Assembly (NCBI GenBank): GCA_002406055.1
Contig: DHMZ01000135.1
Span: 1 to 10,018, forward strand
DNA: 10,018 bases
Source: Spirochaetales bacterium UBA4629
Lineage (GTDB): Bacteria > Spirochaetota > Spirochaetia > Sphaerochaetales > Sphaerochaetaceae
Reading direction: 5' to 3'
The notes beneath the pieces were generated by a model. The model saw nothing but the letters and a program-made list of their open reading frames with translations. It was not told the origin of the DNA and ran no database searches. A program made the translations under genes and the position numbers. Positions 1 to 6,469 of the stretch are shown in pieces (the first letter of the stretch is position 1; each line of letters starts with the position of its first letter).

Positions 1-2
1 GA

Positions 3-1067
3 AAAAAAGAAAGAAAACTAAATGTTGATGCAAAAACCTTTGGAGATAATTATATTTCTTCTATACAGAGTTCAATAAATGCCTCTTACCTTTCAACTGG
101 TAATTGTGCTTCTTTTTTCAAACAATTCTTTATTTCAAGATTAGAAGACAACTATTCAGTATCATTTAAGAAGTTAAACTTATCACAAAACACAAGAATA
201 GCTTTATTTTTTATAAACGTTATTACTGTTTCTGCCATATACTTTTTTCTTGGATTAGGAATCTATAGAGGAGAAAACTCAGTTGGAGATTTTATGGCTG
301 CTGTCCTTTTTTCTCAACAAATAAGAAACATAATCAATGGATATGGTAGTGTTTATAAAAATCTTTTAGCACAGTCAGTATCAATTGATAGAGTAAAATC
401 TATGCTAGAAACAGAAACTCATCCATATATTATCTCCTATTACCCTTTAGAAAAATTAGAACTAAGTGCCCATTTTATATCATTTAAATATGACTCTAAA
501 ATGATCATAGACAAAATGTCATTTTCTTTTGAAGCTCCTGGCTTATATCTAATAAAGGGAGAAAATGGCTCAGGAAAAACTACCTTAATTAATTTAATAG
601 CAGGTCTATTAGAAAATAAAGGCTTACAAAATGGACGAATAACTATATCTGGATGTATATCTTCTGATGATCTTTTATTAATACCATCTTCTCTTTTCTT
701 ATTTCCTTCAACTGTTAGAGATAATCTACTTTGGGGAGACAAAGTTGACGACAAAGTGCTTCTATCTAATATAGACAATGTGGGCCTTATGTCATGGTTT
801 ATGGATTTGAAAGATGGATTCGATACCATCATTGACCAAAAAGTAATAGGACTTTCAAAAGGACAAATGATTAGATTCGCCCTTGCTTCTGCCCTATCTA
901 GAGAAAGAAAGATATATCTATTTGATGAAATCGAGTCTGGGATAGATGTTAGCAGCAAAGAAATGCTTAGAAAAACAATAGCCCAATTATCTAAGTCGAA
1001 ACTTGTAATAATTGTTTCTCACTCAAATCTCTTTGATGATATTTCTAAAGGCGAGATTAACACTTAG
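3..1067 (+). CDS. ABC exporter, permease-ATPase fusion, C-terminal part (5' end outside window)
   Basis: An open frame runs without a stop from the left window edge to TAA at 1065-1067, giving 354 visible residues. The Met at 294 is internal, because conserved permease sequence lies upstream of it. Residues about 67-89 form a hydrophobic membrane helix, followed by the typical link from transmembrane domain to ATPase. The nucleotide-binding domain starts near residue 155. Walker A is GENGSGKT (186-193), the signature is LSKGQ (284-288), Walker B with catalytic Glu is IYLFDE (304-309), and the switch His is in VSHS (His340). The family normally exports peptides, lipids or drugs as a dimer in the inner membrane; the substrate cannot be read here. 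The usual Q-loop Gln appears replaced by Ser in the stretch IPSSLFLF (about 227-234). The gene is more AT-rich than its neighbours, which hints at transfer. Family is sure; substrate is unknown. Confidence 0.9.
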   Translation, partial: KKERKLNVDAKTFGDNYISSIQSSINASYLSTGNCASFFKQFFISRLEDNYSVSFKKLNLSQNTRIALFFINVITVSAIYFFLGLGIYRGENSVGDFMAAVLFSQQIRNIINGYGSVYKNLLAQSVSIDRVKSMLETETHPYIISYYPLEKLELSAHFISFKYDSKMIIDKMSFSFEAPGLYLIKGENGSGKTTLINLIAGLLENKGLQNGRITISGCISSDDLLLIPSSLFLFPSTVRDNLLWGDKVDDKVLLSNIDNVGLMSWFMDLKDGFDTIIDQKVIGLSKGQMIRFALASALSRERKIYLFDEIESGIDVSSKEMLRKTIAQLSKSKLVIIVSHSNLFDDISKGEINT

Positions 1068-1094
1068 TCCTTTTTTCTCTTTCTCAATGAACCA

Positions 1095-2705
1095 CTATTC
1101 CAAACAGTGAATTACTTCAGGAAGAAGCTGCTTCTTTCTACTTAAAACTCCTGGCATGTCATAAATGCAAGTATTAATTTCACTCCACTGAAGCTTTTGT
1201 CTATATTTACATTCTGTAGTAAGAAGCACACTCTTCTCTCTTAAAACATCGGTAATAAGAAGCATAGCCCAATCAAGGTTTTTCTTCTCTTTTATTGTAT
1301 TTAATGAGTCTAAGTACTTATCACTATATGATGGAAGATCGGAAAGTGTTGTTACTTCACACTGCCCTATTCCAATCTTAATGTCCTTTTCGCTGTAAAC
1401 TTTAAAGTCTCCTTCAATTGCAGAGATTGGCTCTCTAGAAGAAAGAGAATCAATAATAGAAAAGAGCTTTGTTCCAAATGAATAGATATCATATTCGCCA
1501 CAAATAGCAGCAAGTGCGCCAGCTGCTGTCTTGTCGATAGCAGTAGTTGTAGGAGAACGCAAGCATAATGTATCTGAGATAATACCAGTCAAGAGTACTC
1601 TTGCTGTTGTTTCACTTGGAACGATGTTGTGTCTCAAATACTGTTGATAAACAATTGTACAAGTACTACCTAATGGCTCTGCATCGATAAAGATAGGAAG
1701 ACTTGTTTTTAAAGCATCAAGTCTGTGATGATCGATTATCTCAACAACAGAAGCCTCTTCTATTCCCTTAATACTCTGAGCTATCTCATTATGGTCAACG
1801 AGAATAACACTATAGCTTGGCTTTTCAAGGAAGCATCTTCTTGTTACAAAACCAACAAACTCTCCATTTTCAAAGACAGATAGGCCACGAAGATTACTAG
1901 ATGTTAGAGCCTCTTTAGCATCATCGAAGAAGTCTTCACTATCGAGTCTCTTACCCTGCTTACCAATTATTGTTGATACGCTAGGTGTCATTCTAAGTCT
2001 TCTTTCAACTTCAGCAGTTCCAAGTGGCGTAATATATACACTTCCTTCATAATGTGAAAAATCTATATCCTCACAGCTTGTAGACGTTGTAATCATTATG
2101 GCTTTAACGCCAGCGCTGATAGCATACTCGATATATCTCTTTCTGTAGCCTAAAACTACAATCGTATCTTTCCTACTGTCGACAAAACGACAGAAGTCTT
2201 CATAAGCAGCAGCCCCAGCAAGGATAGAAGCATTAAAGCTTTCTTTCCCTCTTTTTATGACCTTTCCAGGTATAACACGCTCAATATTGTTGACAGTAAA
2301 GTCATAATGAGGAATCTCCTCCGCATTATCTTTTAAGAACCATCCTGTTATATCATCAATACTTAATAGACCGATAAAATCTCCCTTATCATAAACAGGG
2401 AAAGCAGATGGATGCGTCTCATTGTATGTTTTAACAAGATTATAAATAGGATCCGATGCTTCAACTTTCTCAATAGGCTTAAGCATTACGTCACTAACCT
2501 TCGGCTTAACATCCTTCATATATGGAGGAGGTTCAACGCCTAAAAGTGAAAACTGCTTCTTTACTCCATCACTCATATGACCACATCGAACAGCGTGGTA
2601 ACGATTTTCTCTATCAATAATGTTTTTTAATTCAGCATAACCATAGGCAGAACAGATACTATCCAAATCTGGGTTCCTGTGCCCTGTGATATAAATATCT
2701 CTCAT
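1095..2705 (-). CDS. ppaC: manganese-dependent inorganic pyrophosphatase with CBS-DRTGG-CBS regulatory insert
   Basis: This cytoplasmic enzyme hydrolyses pyrophosphate to two phosphates and so pulls biosynthetic reactions forward. Numbered from the ATG at 2705 (536 aa), the DHH domain opens with GHRNPDLDS, whose His9, Asp13 and Asp15 are metal ligands. A regulatory insert follows: CBS1 at about 66-126, DRTGG at about 136-236, CBS2 at about 236-296. The DHH domain resumes with VDHN (303-306), IDHH (His326, His327) and EPLGST. The C-terminal DHHA2 domain ends with the substrate-binding SRKKQ (522-526). Plain family II enzymes are about 310 aa; the extra length is the insert. In characterised relatives CBS domains give inhibition by AMP/ADP, and DRTGG versions bind diadenosine polyphosphates; the same is inferred here. 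The ATG gives the N-terminus usual for the family but lacks a Shine-Dalgarno. A TTG at 2732 has GGAG 8 nt upstream and would add 9 residues. Function is near certain, start is not. Confidence 0.93.
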   Translation of the reverse strand: MRDIYITGHRNPDLDSICSAYGYAELKNIIDRENRYHAVRCGHMSDGVKKQFSLLGVEPPPYMKDVKPKVSDVMLKPIEKVEASDPIYNLVKTYNETHPSAFPVYDKGDFIGLLSIDDITGWFLKDNAEEIPHYDFTVNNIERVIPGKVIKRGKESFNASILAGAAAYEDFCRFVDSRKDTIVVLGYRKRYIEYAISAGVKAIMITTSTSCEDIDFSHYEGSVYITPLGTAEVERRLRMTPSVSTIIGKQGKRLDSEDFFDDAKEALTSSNLRGLSVFENGEFVGFVTRRCFLEKPSYSVILVDHNEIAQSIKGIEEASVVEIIDHHRLDALKTSLPIFIDAEPLGSTCTIVYQQYLRHNIVPSETTARVLLTGIISDTLCLRSPTTTAIDKTAAGALAAICGEYDIYSFGTKLFSIIDSLSSREPISAIEGDFKVYSEKDIKIGIGQCEVTTLSDLPSYSDKYLDSLNTIKEKKNLDWAMLLITDVLREKSVLLTTECKYRQKLQWSEINTCIYDMPGVLSRKKQLLPEVIHCLE

Positions 2706-2711
2706 AAAAGA

Positions 2712-2769
2712 AGTGTAAACTATTTTTAACAATCTTTGTACTCCATTTTTCTTTGTAAAAGATTACAAT
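2712..2769. promoter_or_regulatory. compact divergent promoter region, possible leaderless starts
   Basis: Only about 70 bp separate the two divergent start codons. On the plus strand TACAAT (2764-2769) resembles a -10 box and ends 6 nt before the ATG at 2776. On the minus strand TACACT (2717 to 2712) ends 6 nt before the ATG at 2705. Neither ATG has a Shine-Dalgarno, so transcription may start at or next to both start codons. No convincing -35 box is seen for either. This is inference from spacing alone, and the TTG alternative for the pyrophosphatase (with GGAG) competes with it. Confidence 0.35.
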
Positions 2770-2775
2770 TAAAGT

Positions 2776-3300
2776 ATGCAGAATGTATTAATCGTTGTAG
2801 ATATGCAAAATGACTTTATAACAGGTTCTCTTGGAAGTAAGGAAGCAGAAGAGATTGTAGAGCCAATGAAAGAAAGAATTCTCAACTTCGTTGGCCCTGT
2901 CCTTTTTACTAGAGATACCCATTATTCCAACTATCTTGAAACAGAAGAAGGGAAAAACCTTCCAGTAAAGCATTGTATTAAGAATACAAAAGGTTGGGAA
3001 ATCGTAGATGTTTTAGATAAAATTAGAAAGACAGAGCCAATTGAAAAAGAGACATTCGGCTCTACTCTCTTGGGAGAGAAGCTATTAAAAATGGATGAGG
3101 AAGAAGAAATAGCGTCCATTACGCTTATGGGTCTATGCACAGATATATGTGTTATTTCGAATGCACTTCTTGTAAAGGCATTTCTTCCTAATGCACATAT
3201 TATTGTTGACGCCTCTCTTTCTCGTGGCGTAAATAAAACGCGTCATAACATAGCTCTTGAAGCAATGAAAGCTTGTCAAATAGAAATAATAGGAGAATAA
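2776..3300 (+). CDS. isochorismatase-superfamily cysteine hydrolase, nicotinamidase-like
   Basis: The protein has 174 aa, normal length for a single-domain member of the family. The catalytic triad is visible: Asp9 in VDMQNDF, Lys91 in EKETFGS and Cys125 in GLCTDICV. Asp47 and His49 in TRDTH, together with His66 in the HC..NT.G.E pattern, match the metal site of nicotinamidases such as that of Pyrococcus horikoshii. Deamidation of nicotinamide to nicotinate for NAD salvage is therefore the best guess. The superfamily also contains other amidases and hydrolases, and the spacing between metal ligands is short, so I withhold the symbol pncA. It is the first gene of a plus-strand operon: its TAA is followed 5 nt later by rpiB. 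The start lacks a Shine-Dalgarno but sits just after a -10-like TACAAT, so it may be leaderless. Confidence 0.85.
   Translation: MQNVLIVVDMQNDFITGSLGSKEAEEIVEPMKERILNFVGPVLFTRDTHYSNYLETEEGKNLPVKHCIKNTKGWEIVDVLDKIRKTEPIEKETFGSTLLGEKLLKMDEEEEIASITLMGLCTDICVISNALLVKAFLPNAHIIVDASLSRGVNKTRHNIALEAMKACQIEIIGE
3291..3295 (+). promoter_or_regulatory. ribosome binding site of rpiB
   Basis: AGGAG lies 10 nt before the ATG at 3306, inside the last codons of the preceding gene. It supports 3306 rather than the in-frame ATG at 3273, which would put 11 unrelated residues before the conserved first strand KVVVANDHGA. Confidence 0.7.
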
Positions 3301-3305
3301 AAAAG

Positions 3306-3749
3306 ATGAAAGTTGTTGTAGCTAATGACCATGGTGCTGTAGAAAGAACACAGGAAATTTTAAAGCACTTAAAAGAAAAAGGTATTGAATATACATATTT
3401 AGGAACAGATAAAGAAAAGAGTGTCGACTATCCAGATATGGCAGAAAAGGCTGTTCTTGAATATCGTAAGGGTGGTTATGACTACGGTATTCTTCTTTGT
3501 GGTACTGGAATCGGCATATCTCTTGCTGCAAATAAGATGAAAGGTATTAGATGTGCTCTCGTTCAAAATAAGTACGCAGCAGAAAAGACAAGAGAACACA
3601 ATAACGCAAACTTTGTCGCTTTTGGTGGCAGATTTGACTATCCTGAACCTGTTTTAGATATTCTAGATACATTTCTATCAACTCCATTCTCTAATGAAGA
3701 AAGACACATTAGAAGAATAAATAAGATGATGGCACTTGAGGGAAAATAA
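3306..3749 (+). CDS. rpiB: ribose-5-phosphate isomerase B (RpiB/LacAB family)
   Basis: This cytoplasmic enzyme interconverts ribose 5-phosphate and ribulose 5-phosphate in the non-oxidative pentose phosphate pathway; some members also isomerise allose 6-phosphate. The 147 aa length is normal. Visible motifs are NDHGA (7-11, with His9), DYPD (41-44), the catalytic Cys65 followed by the phosphate-binding GTGIG (66-70), AANKMKGIRCAL (75-86), REHNNAN (96-102) with the ring-opening His98, and the C-terminal ERHIRRI (132-138). The Cys65-GTG arrangement matches E. coli-type RpiB rather than the Glu-dependent actinobacterial form. It starts 5 nt after the hydrolase gene and ends 5 nt before the epimerase gene, so the three are surely cotranscribed. 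That setting leaves open a role on another sugar phosphate. Confidence 0.93.
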   Translation: MKVVVANDHGAVERTQEILKHLKEKGIEYTYLGTDKEKSVDYPDMAEKAVLEYRKGGYDYGILLCGTGIGISLAANKMKGIRCALVQNKYAAEKTREHNNANFVAFGGRFDYPEPVLDILDTFLSTPFSNEERHIRRINKMMALEGK

Positions 3750-3754
3750 GTAGG

Positions 3755-4927
3755 ATGGTTGACCTCAAAGAGATTAGAGCAAGGTACGAAAGAGAGTTTT
3801 TAGATAACGTCCTTCCATTTTGGCTAAAAAATGGCATAGATAAAGTAAATGGGGGTATTTATACAGGACTAAGTGAAGACGGAAAAATAATAGAAACAGA
3901 TAAGTCTGTTTGGTTCCAGGGACGTGCTCTTTGGGTCTTTTCTAAAGCTTATGAACTCTTTAAGAGAGAAGAATACTTAGATGCCTCTCTTACAATCCTC
4001 CCCTTTTTAGATAGGTGTTTTGATAGTGATGGAAGAATGTTCTTTCGCGTTACAAAAGATGGCAAAAAGGTAATTAAGAGAGAGCGCTATTTCTTTTCTG
4101 AGACATTCGCAATAATTGGTTGGGCTCAATACTACAAGATAAGTGGAGATGAACGCTACAAAGAAAAAGCTCTATCTCTTTTAGAGAAGGTCGATTATAT
4201 AAGAAGAACACCGGGAATTCTTACGCCGAAGTATAACCCAGAAACAGAAGCTTCTATCTCTTTTGCAGAGCCAATGATTATGATAAATGTTCTCTCCGAA
4301 CTAAGAGCAATTGCTCCTGAAAAGAAAGAATACTTTAATTCTTATATTTCATCTCTTTTAAATACCATTGAGAAGTATTTTGTTAGAGATGAATATGAGT
4401 GCGTAGTAGAACAGGTTGCACCAGATTCAAGTCTAATGCTAGATCATTTTGAAGGAAGAATTCTTAATCCCGGACATGCACTTGAAGCAAGTTGGTTTAT
4501 TATGAAGGAAGGTCTCTATAGAAAAGATAAAGCAATCATAGACTTGGGACTAAAAATCTTTTCTTGGGAATGGAAGCTTGGTTGGGACGAGGAATATGGT
4601 GGCGGAATAATACAGTATAGAGATATATTATCGCTTCCACTCTCTGAATATCATCAGGATATGAAATTCTGGTGGCCACAAACAGAAGCTGTCATTTCCT
4701 CTCTTATGTCATACGCCATAACAAAGGATGAGAAGTATCTCAAACTCTTCTCTCAAGTCGACGATTATATCGCCTCGCATTTTATCGACAGAGAAAATGG
4801 CGAATGGTATGGCTATTTACACAGAGATGGAACAATTGCTACAAAAATAAAAGGAAATATGTATAAGGGACCATTCCACATACCAAGAATGTATATGGAA
4901 GCAATTGAGATCATTGATTCATTATAA
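3755..4927 (+). CDS. N-acylglucosamine 2-epimerase (AGE) family protein
   Basis: The protein has 390 aa, typical for this (alpha/alpha)6-barrel family, whose members epimerise N-acetylglucosamine to N-acetylmannosamine, epimerise cellobiose, or interconvert mannose, fructose and glucose. Conserved pieces are the N-terminal RYEREFLDNVLPFWL region, the WFQGRALW segment (53-60), NPGHALEASW (238-247) with His241, KFWWPQTEA (304-312) and KGPFHIPR (371-378) with His375. His241 and His375 correspond to the two acid/base histidines of the family. No signal peptide is seen, so it acts in the cytoplasm. The substrate cannot be decided by eye. The gene is the last of the operon, 5 nt after rpiB, with GAGGG 12 nt before its ATG, and is followed at once by a strong hairpin. 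Next to rpiB, a sugar-isomerising role is likely; no NanA or NanK is nearby to support sialic acid use. Confidence 0.85.
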   Translation: MVDLKEIRARYEREFLDNVLPFWLKNGIDKVNGGIYTGLSEDGKIIETDKSVWFQGRALWVFSKAYELFKREEYLDASLTILPFLDRCFDSDGRMFFRVTKDGKKVIKRERYFFSETFAIIGWAQYYKISGDERYKEKALSLLEKVDYIRRTPGILTPKYNPETEASISFAEPMIMINVLSELRAIAPEKKEYFNSYISSLLNTIEKYFVRDEYECVVEQVAPDSSLMLDHFEGRILNPGHALEASWFIMKEGLYRKDKAIIDLGLKIFSWEWKLGWDEEYGGGIIQYRDILSLPLSEYHQDMKFWWPQTEAVISSLMSYAITKDEKYLKLFSQVDDYIASHFIDRENGEWYGYLHRDGTIATKIKGNMYKGPFHIPRMYMEAIEIIDSL

Positions 4928-4951
4928 AAGGAGGTCTTTCGACCTCCCTTC
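4927..4951. terminator. bidirectional terminator between convergent operons
   Basis: GGAGGTC (4930-4936) and GACCTCC (4941-4947) form a perfect 7-bp, GC-rich stem with a 4-nt loop. Read on the minus strand, the loop is GAAA closed by C-G, a stable GNRA tetraloop, and the stem is followed by TTTT, so the fit is better for ending uxaBA. On the plus strand the tail is only CTTCTTAT. The hairpin fills almost the whole 24-nt gap between the stop codons of the epimerase gene and uxaA. Confidence 0.82.
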
Positions 4952-6463
4952 TTATAGAACAACGCCATCTTTAAAAATAGATATCTCAGAGTATCCATTC
5001 TCTTCGTTTCTTGTGTGCTTTTCACCGCTTGCAACTTCAAGAATGTAACTGATGAAATCAGAGACAACCTTTTCTTTATCTTCAGTAAGAAGACGACCCG
5101 CATTAAAATCTATCCATGACTTCTTTTTTTCTGATAAAGGAGTATTTGTTGCAATCTTAACTGTTGGAACTGGTGCTCCTAGTGGAGTTCCCCTACCTGT
5201 TGTAAAGAGAATCATATGTGCACCGCTTGCTGTTTGAACAGTTGTAGAAACTATATCATTACCAGGACCAGATAAGAGATTTAAGCCTTTTGTTGAGACC
5301 TTATCGCCATAGTGAAGAACGCCTGTAACAGGAGCACTACCACCCTTTTGAACGCAACCAAGGGACTTGTCTTCAAGTGTTGTAATACCACCACTTTTAT
5401 TTCCTGGACTTGGATTTTCATAAACGACCTGACCATGAGAGACAAAATAGTGCTTAAAGGCATTAATCATGTCTACAATTTTTTCATAGACTTCTCTTGA
5501 TGCAGCCCTATCCATTAAAACCTGTTCAGCACCAAACATCTCTGGAACCTCTGTTAAGATAGCAGTTCCGCCAATAGCTGTAAGCGCATCTGTGAATCTA
5601 CCAACAAGTGGATTAGCTGTAATACCACTTAGCCCGTCAGAACCACCACACTTCATACCAACAACAAGGCGAGATGCAGAAACAACAGTTCTCTTGTCAT
5701 TCTTCATTACGCTTGCGATTTGCTGTAATAGCTCCTTACCCTTCTCAAGTTCGTCATCTTCTTCCTGGCAGACCATAAACTTTATTCTTTCTTCGTCTAC
5801 AGATCCAAGCAAAGCTTTAAACGAATCCATTGTGTTATTCTCGCATCCGAGTCCAACAACAAGCACGCCACCTGCATTAGGATGCTTCACTAGACCAGAG
5901 AGAATCTTACGTGTATTTTCATGATCATCACCTAGCTGAGAGCATCCAAAAGGATGGGTCCAGGCCTTGACTCCATCTTCAAGGCCCAAGTTTTCATTAC
6001 CCCAAGAAGCAAGCTTTTTACTTATCTCATTAACGCATCCAACAGTTGGAACAATCCAAAGCCCATTTCGAATACCAATATCGCCATTCTTTCTCTCATA
6101 GGCCTTTATGCAAGGGCAACCATCACTTAAATTACGCTTTTGTCTCTCTTCTGCCTCAATTAAATACTCTTTTGCACACTCTTCATCGTAGTGGTAATCA
6201 CCACTTTCTTCGAGTTGAGTCTTCAAATTGAAAGTATGAACCCATTCACCTTTTCTAATATCTTTTTTTGCTCTACCAATTGGATAGCCATACTTTATAA
6301 CAGCTTCTCCTTCTTTTATATTAGCTAGAGCAACCTTATGTCCGGGGATTATATCACCAAGTATTGTAACAGGTTCACCTTCAACAATTAGTACTTCCCC
6401 AGCACTTAATGCTTCAAGAGCTACAGCGACATTATCTTTCGCGTTAATTCTAATAAGCTTCAC
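4952..6463 (-). CDS. uxaA: altronate dehydratase (UxaA)
   Basis: The enzyme dehydrates D-altronate to 2-keto-3-deoxy-D-gluconate, the third step of D-galacturonate catabolism, in the cytoplasm and normally with Fe(II). The 503 aa match the full-length two-domain enzyme (E. coli about 495). The N-terminal SAF domain (1 to about 95) shows DNVAVAL, GHKVAL (41-46) and IKYGYPIG (56-63). The C-terminal catalytic domain shows AWTHPFGCSQLGDD, GLGCENN, KCGGSDGLSG (271-280), EVPEMFGAEQ, NPSPGNKSGGITTLE and GRGTPLGAP. At 75-79 the sequence is VHTFN, where I expect a second His (HTHN) in most relatives. The start is GTG, 6 nt after the uxaB stop, with GGAG overlapping the uxaB end as its ribosome site, so translation is coupled. 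No frameshift is visible. Confidence 0.95.
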   Translation of the reverse strand: MKLIRINAKDNVAVALEALSAGEVLIVEGEPVTILGDIIPGHKVALANIKEGEAVIKYGYPIGRAKKDIRKGEWVHTFNLKTQLEESGDYHYDEECAKEYLIEAEERQKRNLSDGCPCIKAYERKNGDIGIRNGLWIVPTVGCVNEISKKLASWGNENLGLEDGVKAWTHPFGCSQLGDDHENTRKILSGLVKHPNAGGVLVVGLGCENNTMDSFKALLGSVDEERIKFMVCQEEDDELEKGKELLQQIASVMKNDKRTVVSASRLVVGMKCGGSDGLSGITANPLVGRFTDALTAIGGTAILTEVPEMFGAEQVLMDRAASREVYEKIVDMINAFKHYFVSHGQVVYENPSPGNKSGGITTLEDKSLGCVQKGGSAPVTGVLHYGDKVSTKGLNLLSGPGNDIVSTTVQTASGAHMILFTTGRGTPLGAPVPTVKIATNTPLSEKKKSWIDFNAGRLLTEDKEKVVSDFISYILEVASGEKHTRNEENGYSEISIFKDGVVL

Positions 6464-6469
6464 TTTCCA

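Noticed and set aside
440..958. 172-residue minus-strand reading frame inside the ABC exporter gene
   Set aside because: The plus strand carries clear Walker A, signature and Walker B motifs in this stretch, so the antisense frame is a shadow.
1040..1080. Weak AAAGG...CCTTTTTT pairing at the end of the ABC exporter gene, considered as its terminator
   Set aside because: The stem is only 5 bp with a 17-nt loop, too weak to call despite the T-rich tail.
1093..1109. Inverted repeat CACTATT-CCA-AACAGTG at the end of the pyrophosphatase gene, considered as a terminator
   Set aside because: It overlaps the stop codon and is followed by no T-run on either strand, so it lacks the second half of an intrinsic terminator.
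3273..3305. Upstream in-frame ATG for rpiB
   Set aside because: It would add 11 residues not seen in the family, overlap the previous gene by 28 nt, and ignore the AGGAG placed before the ATG at 3306.
5592..5924. 110-residue plus-strand reading frame inside uxaA
   Set aside because: It is Ser/Thr/Pro-rich, has no family resemblance and lies fully antisense to conserved UxaA motifs.
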